64,000 nucleotides of DNA from an uncultured Eubacteriales bacterium. Its GTDB lineage: Bacteria > Bacillota > Clostridia > Christensenellales > Aristaeellaceae. The stretch covers positions 1 through 64,000 of the forward strand of contig CACWZP010000007.1 in assembly GCA_902765395.1 (NCBI GenBank), read 5' to 3'. The notes beneath the pieces were generated by a model. It ran no database searches, was not told the origin of the DNA, and saw nothing but the letters and a program-made list of their open reading frames with translations. Shown here one piece after another: positions 8,252 to 15,490 of this stretch. A program made the position numbers and the translations under genes. The first letter of the stretch is position 1. The number at the start of each line of letters is the position of its first letter.

Positions 8252-8623
8252 TTTCTAAATGAGGTTTAATTGTCCTGCAACATGATGGGATCATGGTTAT
8301 TTATCACATTTGACAATCTAACTTTACTGCCCGTTCATACTTTGTTCATATAGCAAGTCTATAATATTGGTTGTCGGCAGGGAAAGCCGATGAAAAAGGA
8401 CACCCAACCTTCTTCTTCCCCCCTTAGCGCGATGAAGCCCTTGAGCAAGGTGGATTCGCGCTAAACCTTTTTTGGCAGGATTCCCGCCGGATTATTTAAT
8501 CCTTTTATAATGACCGAATCCGCGCGGATTTGCTATCATATATCCATTGTTTGTCGCGCACAGCCCGCAGGCCATTCGCGCTTCCCTTTATACCGCAACG
8601 CAACATACGCAGGAGGGTCACCC
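8252..8623. other. Intergenic region between gpr and the DUF1846 gene
   Basis: A 372-base stretch without a convincing gene. The left part (8252-8340) is AT-rich and shows nothing clear. The middle contains a candidate structured RNA with a TATAAT box (separate entry). The right part leads into the AGGAGGG ribosome-binding site of the next gene. Confidence 0.6.
8360..8475 (+). ncRNA. Candidate small structured RNA with a pyrimidine-rich linker
   Basis: TATAAT at 8360-8365 would start a transcript near 8372, although the -35 element is unclear. Stem 1 pairs GGTTG (8369-8373) with CAACC (8405-8409) and encloses a small hairpin TCGGC/GCCGA (8374-8390). A pyrimidine-rich stretch follows at 8408-8424. 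Then TTAGCGCG (8424-8431) pairs with CGCGCTAA (8457-8464), with an inner CCTT/AAGG hairpin, followed by ACC and six Ts, as in a terminator. No long open frame covers it. If the transcript begins at 8372, the first bases of stem 1 would be lost, so the true start may be earlier. The family is unknown to me; its place beside gpr makes a sporulation RNA such as csfG worth testing. Confidence 0.4.
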
Positions 8624-10108
8624 ATGAACAGGATCGGTTTCGACAGTCAGAAGTACATCCAACTGCAATCCACCCGCATCCGCGAGCGCATCGACTATTT
8701 CGGCGGCAAGCTGTACCTGGAGTTCGGCGGCAAGCTGTTTGACGACTACCACGCCTCCCGGGTGCTGCCGGGCTTCGCGCCGGACAATAAGATCCGCATG
8801 CTGCTGGAGCTGAAGGAGCAGGCCGAAATCGTCATCGCCATCAACGCCAACGACATCGAGAAGAACAAGCTGCGCGGCGACCTGGGCATCACCTACGATT
8901 CCGACGTGATCCGCCTGGTGGACGTGTTCCGCGAATTCGGGCTCTACGTGGGCGCCATCGCCATCACTCAGTACACCGGCCAGTCCGCCGCCGACCTGTT
9001 CAAGAACCGGCTGGAGGCCATGGGGCTGAGGGTGTACAAGCTTTACCGCATCCCGGACTATCCCTCAAACGTCTCCGGCATCGTCAGCGACGAGGGCTAC
9101 GGCAAGAACGAGTATATCGAGACCACCCGTTCCCTGGTGGTGGTCACCGCTCCCGGCCCCGGCAGCGGCAAGATGGCCACCTGCCTGAGCCAGCTGTACC
9201 ACGAGCACAAGCGCGGTGTGAAGGCCGGATACGCCAAGTTCGAAACCTTCCCCATCTGGAACCTGCCGCTGAAGCACCCGGTGAACCTGGCCTACGAGGC
9301 CGCCACGGCGGATCTGAACGACGTGAACATGATCGACCCGTTCCACCTGGAGGCCTACGGCGAGACCACCGTCAACTACAACCGCGATATCGAGATCTTC
9401 CCCGTGCTGCGGGAGATCTTCAAGCGTATCTACGGTGAATGCCCCTACAAGAGCCCCACGGACATGGGCGTGAACATGGCGGGCAAGAGCATCGTGGACG
9501 ACGCGGTGTGCCGCGAGGCGTCCTGCCAGGAGATCATCCGGCGCTACTACCGCACCGCCTGCGCCGTGAAGCAGGGCCGCGCCATGCCGGAAGAGATCCA
9601 GAAGCTGGAGCTGCTGATGCGCAGCCTGGACCTGGACTTCGAGCGCCGCAGCACCGTAAAACCCGCGCTGGACATCGCCCAGGCGACGGGCGAGCCGGCC
9701 GTGGCCATCGAGCTGAACGACGGCCGGATCATCACCGGCAAGACCACCAACCTGCTGGGCGCCACCGCGGCGGCGCTGCTGAACGCGCTGAAGGCGCTGG
9801 CGGGCATCCCCGACGAGATCAAGCTGATCTCCCCCACGGTGATCGAGCCCATCCAGCACCTGAAGGTGGCCCACATGGGCAACCGCAACCCGCGCCTGCA
9901 CACCGACGAGATCCTGATCGCGCTGACCATCTGCGCCGTCACCGACGAAAACGCCGAGCGCGCCATGGAGCAGCTGGAGAACCTGAAAAACTGCGAGGCC
10001 CACTCCTCCGTGATCCTCTCCCAGGTGGACGAGGGCATGCTCAGCAAGCTGGGTGTGAACCTGACCTGTGAGCCGGCGTATCAGACGAACCGGCTGTATC
10101 ACAAGTAA
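8624..10108 (+). CDS. DUF1846 domain-containing protein
   Basis: A 494-residue cytosolic protein spanning a complete DUF1846 domain; members are about 490-510 residues. A run of diagnostic segments is visible: MNRIGFDSQKY at the N-terminus, KLYLEFGGKLFDDYHASRV (first part), APGPGSGKMATCLSQLYHE near residue 180, and CPYKSPTDMGVNMAG near 290. The GPGSGK segment resembles a nucleotide-binding loop, but the catalytic function of the family is not established. The ATG at 8624 has AGGAGGG seven bases upstream; an earlier in-frame start has none. It is followed by a strong hairpin that doubles as the leader of sigG. Confidence 0.92.
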   Translation: MNRIGFDSQKYIQLQSTRIRERIDYFGGKLYLEFGGKLFDDYHASRVLPGFAPDNKIRMLLELKEQAEIVIAINANDIEKNKLRGDLGITYDSDVIRLVDVFREFGLYVGAIAITQYTGQSAADLFKNRLEAMGLRVYKLYRIPDYPSNVSGIVSDEGYGKNEYIETTRSLVVVTAPGPGSGKMATCLSQLYHEHKRGVKAGYAKFETFPIWNLPLKHPVNLAYEAATADLNDVNMIDPFHLEAYGETTVNYNRDIEIFPVLREIFKRIYGECPYKSPTDMGVNMAGKSIVDDAVCREASCQEIIRRYYRTACAVKQGRAMPEEIQKLELLMRSLDLDFERRSTVKPALDIAQATGEPAVAIELNDGRIITGKTTNLLGATAAALLNALKALAGIPDEIKLISPTVIEPIQHLKVAHMGNRNPRLHTDEILIALTICAVTDENAERAMEQLENLKNCEAHSSVILSQVDEGMLSKLGVNLTCEPAYQTNRLYHK

Positions 10109-10132
10109 GGGATCAGGAAACGGGGATTGAAT

Positions 10133-10179
10133 ACAACCCCTCCACATCGGCCATACTGCCCATGTGGAGGGGTTGTTTT
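10133..10179 (+). terminator. Perfect 15-bp hairpin: DUF1846 terminator and sigG leader
   Basis: ACAACCCCTCCACAT (10133-10147) and ATGTGGAGGGGTTGT (10162-10176) are perfect inverted repeats with a 14-base loop, followed by TTTT. The right arm contains GGAGGGG, the only ribosome-binding site of sigG, and the sigG ATG follows the T tract directly. The element can therefore act both as terminator and as translation block. Confidence 0.85.
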
Positions 10180-10953
10180 ATGGCTGGAAACAAGGTGGAA
10201 ATCTGCGGGGTGGACACGTCCACGCTGCCAACGCTGACCCATGAGCGGATGCGTCAGCTGCTGGCGAGGGCCCAGGAGGGCGACGACGACGCCCGGCGCG
10301 AGCTGATCCAGGGAAATCTGCGGCTGGTGTTGAGCGTGATCCAGCGGTTCCACAACCGGGGCGAGAACATGGACGACCTGTTCCAGGTGGGCTGCATCGG
10401 GCTGATGAAGGGGCTGGACAATTTCGACCTGAGCCTGAACGTGCGGCTGAGCACCTACTGCGTGCCGATGATCATCGGGGAGATCCGCCGCTACCTGCGG
10501 GACAACAACGCCATCCGGGTCAGCCGCTCCATGCGGGACACGGCCTATCGGGCACTGCGCACCCGGGACGCGCTGGCAACCGACTCCGGTCGGGAACCGA
10601 CCACAGTCGAGATTGCGAAGGCCATGGAGCTGCCCGAGGAGGACGTTGTGCTGGCGCTGGAGGCCATCCAGGACCCGGTATCGCTGTTCGACCCGGTGTA
10701 CCAGAGCGGCGGCGACACCATCTATGTGATGGACCAGGTGCAGGACAAGCGGGTCACCGAGGACGACTGGGTGCGGTCCCTGTCCATCGACCAGGCGCTG
10801 AACCACCTGCAAGCCCGGGAACAGAACATCATCCGCCAGCGCTATTTCCAGGGGCGCACCCAGATGGAGGTGGCCCAGGAGATCGGCATCTCCCAGGCGC
10901 AGGTGTCCCGGCTGGAAAAATCGGCGCTGGCCACCATGCGAAAGTACATCTGA
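10180..10953 (+). CDS. sigG: RNA polymerase sigma-G factor (late forespore)
   Basis: A 257-residue sigma factor nearly colinear with Bacillus SigG. It opens with NKVEICGVDTSTLP, the SigG signature, and contains the core-binding region NLRLVLSVIQRF, the -10 recognition region DDLFQVGCIGLMKGLDNFD, and the region 4 helix-turn-helix GRTQMEVAQEIGISQAQVS. SigG directs forespore genes such as gpr and small acid-soluble protein genes after engulfment. The ATG at 10180 lies at the end of a perfect hairpin that hides its ribosome-binding site. The gene is alone rather than behind the spoIIGA-sigE pair it follows in Bacillus. Confidence 0.96.
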   Translation: MAGNKVEICGVDTSTLPTLTHERMRQLLARAQEGDDDARRELIQGNLRLVLSVIQRFHNRGENMDDLFQVGCIGLMKGLDNFDLSLNVRLSTYCVPMIIGEIRRYLRDNNAIRVSRSMRDTAYRALRTRDALATDSGREPTTVEIAKAMELPEEDVVLALEAIQDPVSLFDPVYQSGGDTIYVMDQVQDKRVTEDDWVRSLSIDQALNHLQAREQNIIRQRYFQGRTQMEVAQEIGISQAQVSRLEKSALATMRKYI

Positions 10954-10986
10954 GGACAATTTGTCAAATTCCGACCCGGTTTACAC

Positions 10987-11015
10987 TTGCGCTTTTTTGC
11001 CAAAGCACGTATAAT
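10987..11015 (+). promoter_or_regulatory. Sigma-A promoter of the Nudix gene
   Basis: TTGCGC, 17-base spacer and TATAAT. The predicted transcript start near 11022 is only a few bases before the first in-frame ATG at 11028. Confidence 0.65.
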
Positions 11016-11027
11016 AGAGATACGCAA

Positions 11028-11501
11028 ATGTTGTCGGAAGGAATGAGGCCATTGTCCGCGCGCAATTCCGCCAAGGCCATCGTGCTGCATGAGGGCAAGA
11101 TCCTGGTCAATCGCTGCGCCTCCAGGTTCGGGGATTACTATGCCCTGCCCGGCGGCGGCCAGCACACCGGCGAGATGCTCAGCGAAACCGTGAAGCGGGA
11201 GCTTCTGGAGGAGACGGGCTATTCCGTCACGCCCATGCGCCTGTCCGGCATCTATGAACGCATCAGTGAGGGCCGCAGGGACGGCAACAATCACAAGATC
11301 TACTTCATCTTCCTGTGCAAGCTGGCCAGCACCGAGCGCCAGGCGCCCACGGAAAAGGACCGCTTCCAGATCGACTGCGAGTGGATCCCGCTTAAGGACG
11401 CGCATCGAAGAAACCTGTTCCCCCGGGCCATCCGGGACAACCTCTCCGGGCTGATCGGCCACGGGGAGACGATATTCATCGGGTCGGAGAAGGACAGATA
11501 G
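11028..11501 (+). CDS. Nudix hydrolase
   Basis: A small hydrolase (up to 157 residues) that cleaves a nucleoside-diphosphate-linked compound using divalent metal. The Nudix box is complete: G-x5-E-x7-REx2EExG, visible as GGQHTGE and RELLEETGY around residues 45-65. The substrate cannot be predicted. The start is uncertain. The promoter position suggests a very short leader for the ATG at 11028. A GGAAGGA at 11036-11042 would better serve the TTG at 11052, and the ATG at 11043 is too close to it. A terminator follows directly. Confidence 0.82.
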   Translation: MLSEGMRPLSARNSAKAIVLHEGKILVNRCASRFGDYYALPGGGQHTGEMLSETVKRELLEETGYSVTPMRLSGIYERISEGRRDGNNHKIYFIFLCKLASTERQAPTEKDRFQIDCEWIPLKDAHRRNLFPRAIRDNLSGLIGHGETIFIGSEKDR

Positions 11502-11502
11502 C

Positions 11503-11536
11503 AAAACGACGGAGCCGAAAGACTCCGCCGTTTTTT
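11503..11536 (+). terminator. Rho-independent terminator after the Nudix gene
   Basis: CGGAG (11510-11514) and CTCCG (11523-11527), extended by flanking ACG/CGT, form a stem followed by TTTTTT. Confidence 0.85.
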
Positions 11537-11554
11537 GGTTTTGTATACGATCAT

Positions 11555-11620
11555 GGGACGGACCGCCAAGGGCGGGCGTCGTGCGGTTCAGCGAAGACCG
11601 CAGGACTTTGCCGGAACCGT
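11555..11620. repeat. Dispersed ~66-bp repeat, copy A
   Basis: Contains the core GGACGGACCGCCAAGGGCGG and later CCGCAGGACTTTGCCGGAA. The same core is found at 17437-17509 and 30644-30714 (copies B and C). Copy A lies between a terminator and the 3' end of the convergent HAD gene. Confidence 0.8.
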
Positions 11621-12267
11621 CACATCAATTCGCTGTAATCCCGTATGTACACATCTGCGGCGCGCTTGATCTCCTCCCGGTCGTTCACCTGGGTGCCGTC
11701 CTCGATGGCGCAGACGCGCAGTCCGGCAGACTTGGCCGAACGCATGGCATAGAGGGCGTCCTCGAACACCCAGGAGCGCTCCGGCGTCGATCCCATGCGC
11801 TTAAGCAGGTTCAGGAAATACTCCGGCTGGCGCTTGTTCAATCCGCACTCGCGATTGTCGGTGACAAAGTCGAAATAATCCAGTATGCCCAATCGACGCA
11901 GGCCGTTTTTCGCGTACTCCCGCGGCGCGGCGGTGGCCACGCACATGTGCGCTCCACGCTCCTTAAGCCGCGCCAAAAACGCCGGCACCGCAGGGGTTTT
12001 CAGGTGGGCGTCGTATAGGTAGTGGCGGTTCATGAAGCCCTCTGCCTCCCGGGCCGCCGCTTCCCCGTCCAGGCCGTACTGTTCGCAAAAGCCAGCGATC
12101 GTCTTTCGGGACGAAGCGGTGTACAGCTTCGGCAGAAGCTCCGGGTCCACCGGCAGCTGGTGGGCCAGCAGGAACTCCAGCGGCGTATAGCGCCAGTAAG
12201 GCATCGTGTCCAGCAGCGTGCCGTCCATGTCGAATATGGCGGCATCCATGTCGAAATCAAAGCGCAT
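11620..12267 (-). CDS. HAD superfamily hydrolase (beta-phosphoglucomutase-like)
   Basis: A 215-residue phosphatase or phosphomutase of the haloacid dehalogenase superfamily. Motif I is DMDGTLLD at about residues 13-20, motif II is CVATAAP, and motif III/IV lies in KRQPEYF and FEDALYAMRSAKSAG. A helical cap between motif I and II marks subclass I, as in beta-phosphoglucomutase or PGP phosphatase. No strong ribosome-binding site is visible (GGGATT). Immediately upstream lies a 21-bp-phased array that may be an operator. It is transcribed leftward; alaX lies upstream on the same strand. Confidence 0.85.
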   Translation of the reverse strand: MRFDFDMDAAIFDMDGTLLDTMPYWRYTPLEFLLAHQLPVDPELLPKLYTASSRKTIAGFCEQYGLDGEAAAREAEGFMNRHYLYDAHLKTPAVPAFLARLKERGAHMCVATAAPREYAKNGLRRLGILDYFDFVTDNRECGLNKRQPEYFLNLLKRMGSTPERSWVFEDALYAMRSAKSAGLRVCAIEDGTQVNDREEIKRAADVYIRDYSELM

Positions 12268-12280
12268 GGCAATCCCTTTT

Positions 12281-12340
12281 TAGACTTTGGTATGTTTATT
12301 GTAGACTTTGGTCTGTATTTTACAGACTACAGTCTATTCT
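12281..12340 (-). promoter_or_regulatory. Three 21-bp-phased TAGACT-type repeats, candidate operator
   Basis: TAGACTTTGG occurs at 12281 and 12302 and a related CAGACTACAG at 12323, spaced exactly 21 bp (two helical turns). The third unit contains the palindrome AGACT-AC-AGTCT and overlaps the alaX stop codon. A minus-strand TACAAT (within 12297-12303) could be a -10 box, so the array would overlap the promoter of the HAD gene. Confidence 0.5.
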
Positions 12341-13533
12341 ATCCCCAATTCGGCCTTCGCCGCGTCGAGGATCGCCGCCGGGCCGCCGCCCTGGGCAAAG
12401 TCCGGGCGACCGCCGCCCTTGCCGCCCAGGGGCTTGGCCGCCCGGGAGAGCAGCTGGCCCATGTGGATGTCCACATCCTGGGAGCGTGCGAACACGAAGG
12501 CCGCCTGATCCTCCCCTGTTTTCACACCCAAAAGCGCCACGATGCCGGGCTTTTTGATGAGCCTGGAGGCAACGTCCTTGGCCAGGTTCATGTCGCCGTC
12601 CAACAGCCGGGCCACCACACTTGCGCCGCCTTCCAGCTTCGGTGCGGCGTCCAGTTCGGCCGTCAACTCCGCGATGGCGGCGTCCCGGCGCAGCCGGTTC
12701 AGCTCCGCCGCGGCCTCCTTGAGCGCCTCCTGCATGGCCGATACATGGTCTGGCAGGTTATCCGGGCTGGTGGAGAGCAGGCTCGCCGCGGCGTGGGCCT
12801 GGTCGAAGGACGCGCGATAGTCGTCATAGGCCCGCTTGCCCGCCAGGAAGCTGACGCGCATCTTTCCCCGTGCCGGGGCAACGCTCACAATCTTCACCAG
12901 GCCCAGCTGCCCCGCCGTGGACGGGTGCGTGCCGCCGCAGGCCACCATCTCGTCCTCGCCGATGGCGACGATGCGCACGTGCTCGGAGACTGTCGGCGGC
13001 TTGCGCAGGGGCAGCGACTTCAGCTCCTCCGTCCCCGGGAACCAGCAGCGCACGGGCACGTCCCGCTGGATGCGCGCGTTCACGTCGTCCTCCACCCGGC
13101 GGATGTACTCGGGCGAGATGCGGGTGATGCCCTCGGGCATGGCCACGTCGATGGTGGACACGTCGTGGGAGATGTGCAGGCCGATGGTCACGCCGCCCAG
13201 CAGCCGCCAAAGCGCGCTGGCGATCATGTGGTCCCCGGCGTGCTGCTGCATGTGGTCGAAGCGCCGCGGCCAGTCGATGCTGCCGTGCACCGTCGCGCCG
13301 ACCTCCAGGGGCTTGTCCAGCGCGTGCCAAACCTCCCTGGCGTCGTCCACGTACACGTCCAGCACACGAGCCTCATTCAGCGTGCCGGTGTCATAGGGCT
13401 GACCGCCGGAGGTGGGATAGAAGGCACTGCGGTCCAGGCGGACGTGGAAGGCGCCGTTCCTTTCCTCGCAGGCCAGCACCACGCCGTCAAATTCGGTCAA
13501 ATACGAATCGTCGTAGTACAGTCTCTCGGTCAT
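12334..13533 (-). CDS. Alanyl-tRNA editing protein, AlaX-L type with DHHA1 domain
   Basis: A 399-residue free-standing editing protein that hydrolyses mischarged Ser- or Gly-tRNA(Ala) in the cytosol. The editing domain shows the zinc-site motif HAGDHM near residue 110 and the ACGGTHPS motif near 200. A helical linker and a C-terminal DHHA1 domain follow, ending with GGKGGGRPDFAQGGG, the same signature as at the end of AlaRS. No aminoacylation domain is present, and the length fits AlaX-L. The ATG at 13533 has GGAG about ten bases upstream. Confidence 0.92.
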   Translation of the reverse strand: MTERLYYDDSYLTEFDGVVLACEERNGAFHVRLDRSAFYPTSGGQPYDTGTLNEARVLDVYVDDAREVWHALDKPLEVGATVHGSIDWPRRFDHMQQHAGDHMIASALWRLLGGVTIGLHISHDVSTIDVAMPEGITRISPEYIRRVEDDVNARIQRDVPVRCWFPGTEELKSLPLRKPPTVSEHVRIVAIGEDEMVACGGTHPSTAGQLGLVKIVSVAPARGKMRVSFLAGKRAYDDYRASFDQAHAAASLLSTSPDNLPDHVSAMQEALKEAAAELNRLRRDAAIAELTAELDAAPKLEGGASVVARLLDGDMNLAKDVASRLIKKPGIVALLGVKTGEDQAAFVFARSQDVDIHMGQLLSRAAKPLGGKGGGRPDFAQGGGPAAILDAAKAELGIE

Positions 13534-13770
13534 GTGTATCACGCTCCGGGTATTATCATAGCGCATGGGCGGGGTCTTCGCAAGGTGATGGCGGTAAAAT
13601 GTGCAATGCGGCTTGCTGTGGGAACGACCTCTTCCGTCTGACCTGACGGCCAGCCACCTTCCCCTGAAGGGGAAGGCAAGAGCCCGCGAACAACAAGCCT
13701 CCCGAATCAAATAAGCATCCCTAATCCCTGTTCCCTGTCTCCTGTTCCCTATTAAGTTTCCGCGCCCATA
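13534..13770. other. Intergenic region left of the hisS promoter
   Basis: No gene seen. It contains a hairpin CCTTCCCC/GGGGAAGG with a tetraloop (13657-13676), and a 7-nt-period tandem repeat (next entry). The remainder shows nothing clear. Confidence 0.6.
13717..13753. repeat. 7-nt tandem repeat, ATCCCTR/TTCCCTG type
   Basis: Five consecutive heptamers (ATCCCTA, ATCCCTG, TTCCCTG, TCTCCTG, TTCCCTA) lie just upstream of the hisS promoter. It belongs to a set of heptanucleotide loci in this window. Confidence 0.8.
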
Positions 13771-13799
13771 TTGACTTTCCCGACCCGACAGGCTATAAT
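13771..13799 (+). promoter_or_regulatory. Sigma-A promoter of hisS
   Basis: TTGACT, 17-base spacer, TATAAT. It is one of the best promoter matches in the window and drives the T-box leader. Confidence 0.85.
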
Positions 13800-13805
13800 C
13801 AGAAC

Positions 13806-14033
13806 GAACAAACAAACTGCGTCGATGGGAAGAGTAACCGATTTCGAGCGGCCAAGAGAGGGACGCCGCGGCTGGAAGCGCCCCGCGCGAGGATCGGCGA
13901 AGGACACCCCGGAGCAGCCTTCAACAGGCGTATTTCCGGCGATAACGGAACAAGAGATGAGGCGGTACGCCTCAAGCAGGGTGGCACCGCGAAACCTTCG
14001 CCCCTACGAATGGGACGGAGGCGTTTTTTTATC
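13806..14033 (+). promoter_or_regulatory. T-box riboswitch leader (histidine) of hisS
   Basis: This leader senses uncharged tRNA-His and lets transcription continue into hisS. The conserved T-box AGGGTGGCACCGCG is at 13978-13991. It is followed by the terminator arm CCTTCGCCC, the partner GGGACGGAGG and a run of seven Ts ending near 14031. Stem I elements AGAGAG and GGACGCC are at about 13854-13866. A CAC triplet at 13905-13907 sits where the specifier is expected and encodes His, matching the gene downstream; the exact fold of the specifier loop is inferred. Confidence 0.92.
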
Positions 14034-14054
14034 AAACCGAAGGGAGTTCAGACT

Positions 14055-15305
14055 ATGCTGACACAGGCACCCAAGGGCACGCAGGACCTGCTGCCCCAGG
14101 CCAGCTATCGATGGCAGCGCATCGAAAAGAGCATGCGCGATATCTGTGCCCTGGCGGGGTATCGGGAGATCCGCACCCCCATCTTTGAGCACACCGAGCT
14201 GTTCCAGCGCGGCGTGGGCGACACCACCGACGTGGTGCAGAAGGAGATGTACACCTTCAACGACAAGGGCAACCGCTCCGTGACCCTCAAGCCCGAGGGC
14301 ACGGCCGGCGCGGTGCGCGCGTTCATCGAATCGCACCTCTACGCCGACACCCTGCCCTGCAAGCTGTACTACGCGGCCTGCCCCTGCTTCCGCTATGAGA
14401 AGCCCCAGGCCGGGCGGCTGCGCCAGTTCCACCAGAACGGCATCGAGGTGTTCGGCGCGAAGGACGCCAGCGTGGACGCGGAGATCATCGCCCTGGCGCT
14501 GAAGGTGCTGGACGCCAACGGCATCGACGGCCTCAGGCTGACCATCAACTCCATCGGCTGCCCCACCTGCCGCAAGGCGTATCTGGAGAAGCTGCGGGCC
14601 TACCTGGCGCCGAAGCTGCCCACCCTGTGCAAGACCTGCCAGGAGCGATTTGAGCGCAACCCCATGCGCATCCTGGACTGCAAGGAGGACGCGGACAAGC
14701 TGACTGACGCGCCCGCCATGCTGGACAACCTGTGCGAGGACTGCGCCGGCCACTTCGAAAAGCTGCAGGGCTACCTGAAGGCCATGGGCATCGAATACGC
14801 CATCGACGCGCGGATCGTGCGCGGCCTGGACTACTACACCAAGACGGTGTTCGAGATCATCACCGACAGCCCCGACGGCACGCCCCTGACGGTCTGCGGC
14901 GGCGGCCGCTACGACGGCCTGGTGGAAGAGCTGGGCGGCCCCGCCACGCCGGGCATCGGCTGGGGCATGGGCATCGAGCGCATGATCATGGTGCAGGACA
15001 TGCGCGGCACCGCTCCCGAGGCCCCCGCGCTGCTGGACGCCTTCGTGGTCACCCTGGGCGACGAGGCGCGGCTGGAGGGTATGAAGCTGGTGAACGAGCT
15101 GCGCGAAAAGGGCGTCAAGGCCGACCTGGATCACGCCGCGCGCAGCATGAAGGCCCAGTTCAAGTACGCCGGGAAGATCGGCGTAAAGAAGGTCATCGTC
15201 ATCGCCGGCGACGAGCTGGAGAAGGGCGTCGTCAAGCTGCGGGACATGGATGAGAGCAGCGAGGCGGAAGTGGCGCGGGAAAGCATTGTCGATATGCTTT
15301 CATAG
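14055..15305 (+). CDS. hisS: Histidine--tRNA ligase
   Basis: A 416-residue class II aminoacyl-tRNA synthetase that charges tRNA-His in the cytosol. It begins with APKGTQDLLP, has motif 2 in YYAACPCFRYEKPQAGRLRQF (first part), and the histidine-binding motifs GLDYYTKTVFE and GGGRYDGLVEELGG. A C-terminal anticodon-binding domain follows with PEAPALLDAFVV at its start. Length is normal. AGGGAG lies about eight bases before the ATG at 14055. It is preceded by its own T-box and followed by aspS, a common pairing in Firmicutes. Confidence 0.98.
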   Translation: MLTQAPKGTQDLLPQASYRWQRIEKSMRDICALAGYREIRTPIFEHTELFQRGVGDTTDVVQKEMYTFNDKGNRSVTLKPEGTAGAVRAFIESHLYADTLPCKLYYAACPCFRYEKPQAGRLRQFHQNGIEVFGAKDASVDAEIIALALKVLDANGIDGLRLTINSIGCPTCRKAYLEKLRAYLAPKLPTLCKTCQERFERNPMRILDCKEDADKLTDAPAMLDNLCEDCAGHFEKLQGYLKAMGIEYAIDARIVRGLDYYTKTVFEIITDSPDGTPLTVCGGGRYDGLVEELGGPATPGIGWGMGIERMIMVQDMRGTAPEAPALLDAFVVTLGDEARLEGMKLVNELREKGVKADLDHAARSMKAQFKYAGKIGVKKVIVIAGDELEKGVVKLRDMDESSEAEVARESIVDMLS

Positions 15306-15364
15306 TCGCTCAGCGACGACGATCCCTGGGCGCACTTTCATGATGTGGCACAATGCGCCTCACA

Positions 15365-15446
15365 CAGATTCTTCGCTTCGCTCGGAATGACAACACGTCG
15401 CATCGCTTGTCATCCCGAGCGGAGCAAAGCGAAGCCGAAGGATCTG
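15365..15446. repeat. Large imperfect palindromic repeat between hisS and aspS
   Basis: CAGATTCTTCG at the left end pairs with CGAAGGATCTG at the right, and inner segments GCTTCGCTCGG and CCGAGCGGAGC also pair, over 82 bp. A related palindrome lies after aspS. Palindromes of this style are frequent between genes in many bacteria, and the function is unknown. Confidence 0.8.
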
Positions 15447-15490
15447 TTTGAGCCGCTGTCAGAGCACGATATAATCAGGAGGATGAAAAT

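Noticed and set aside
15470..15475. TATAAT upstream of aspS as a separate promoter
   Set aside because: The transcript start would fall inside the AGGAGG ribosome-binding site and the -35 box is weak, so aspS is more likely read from the hisS promoter.
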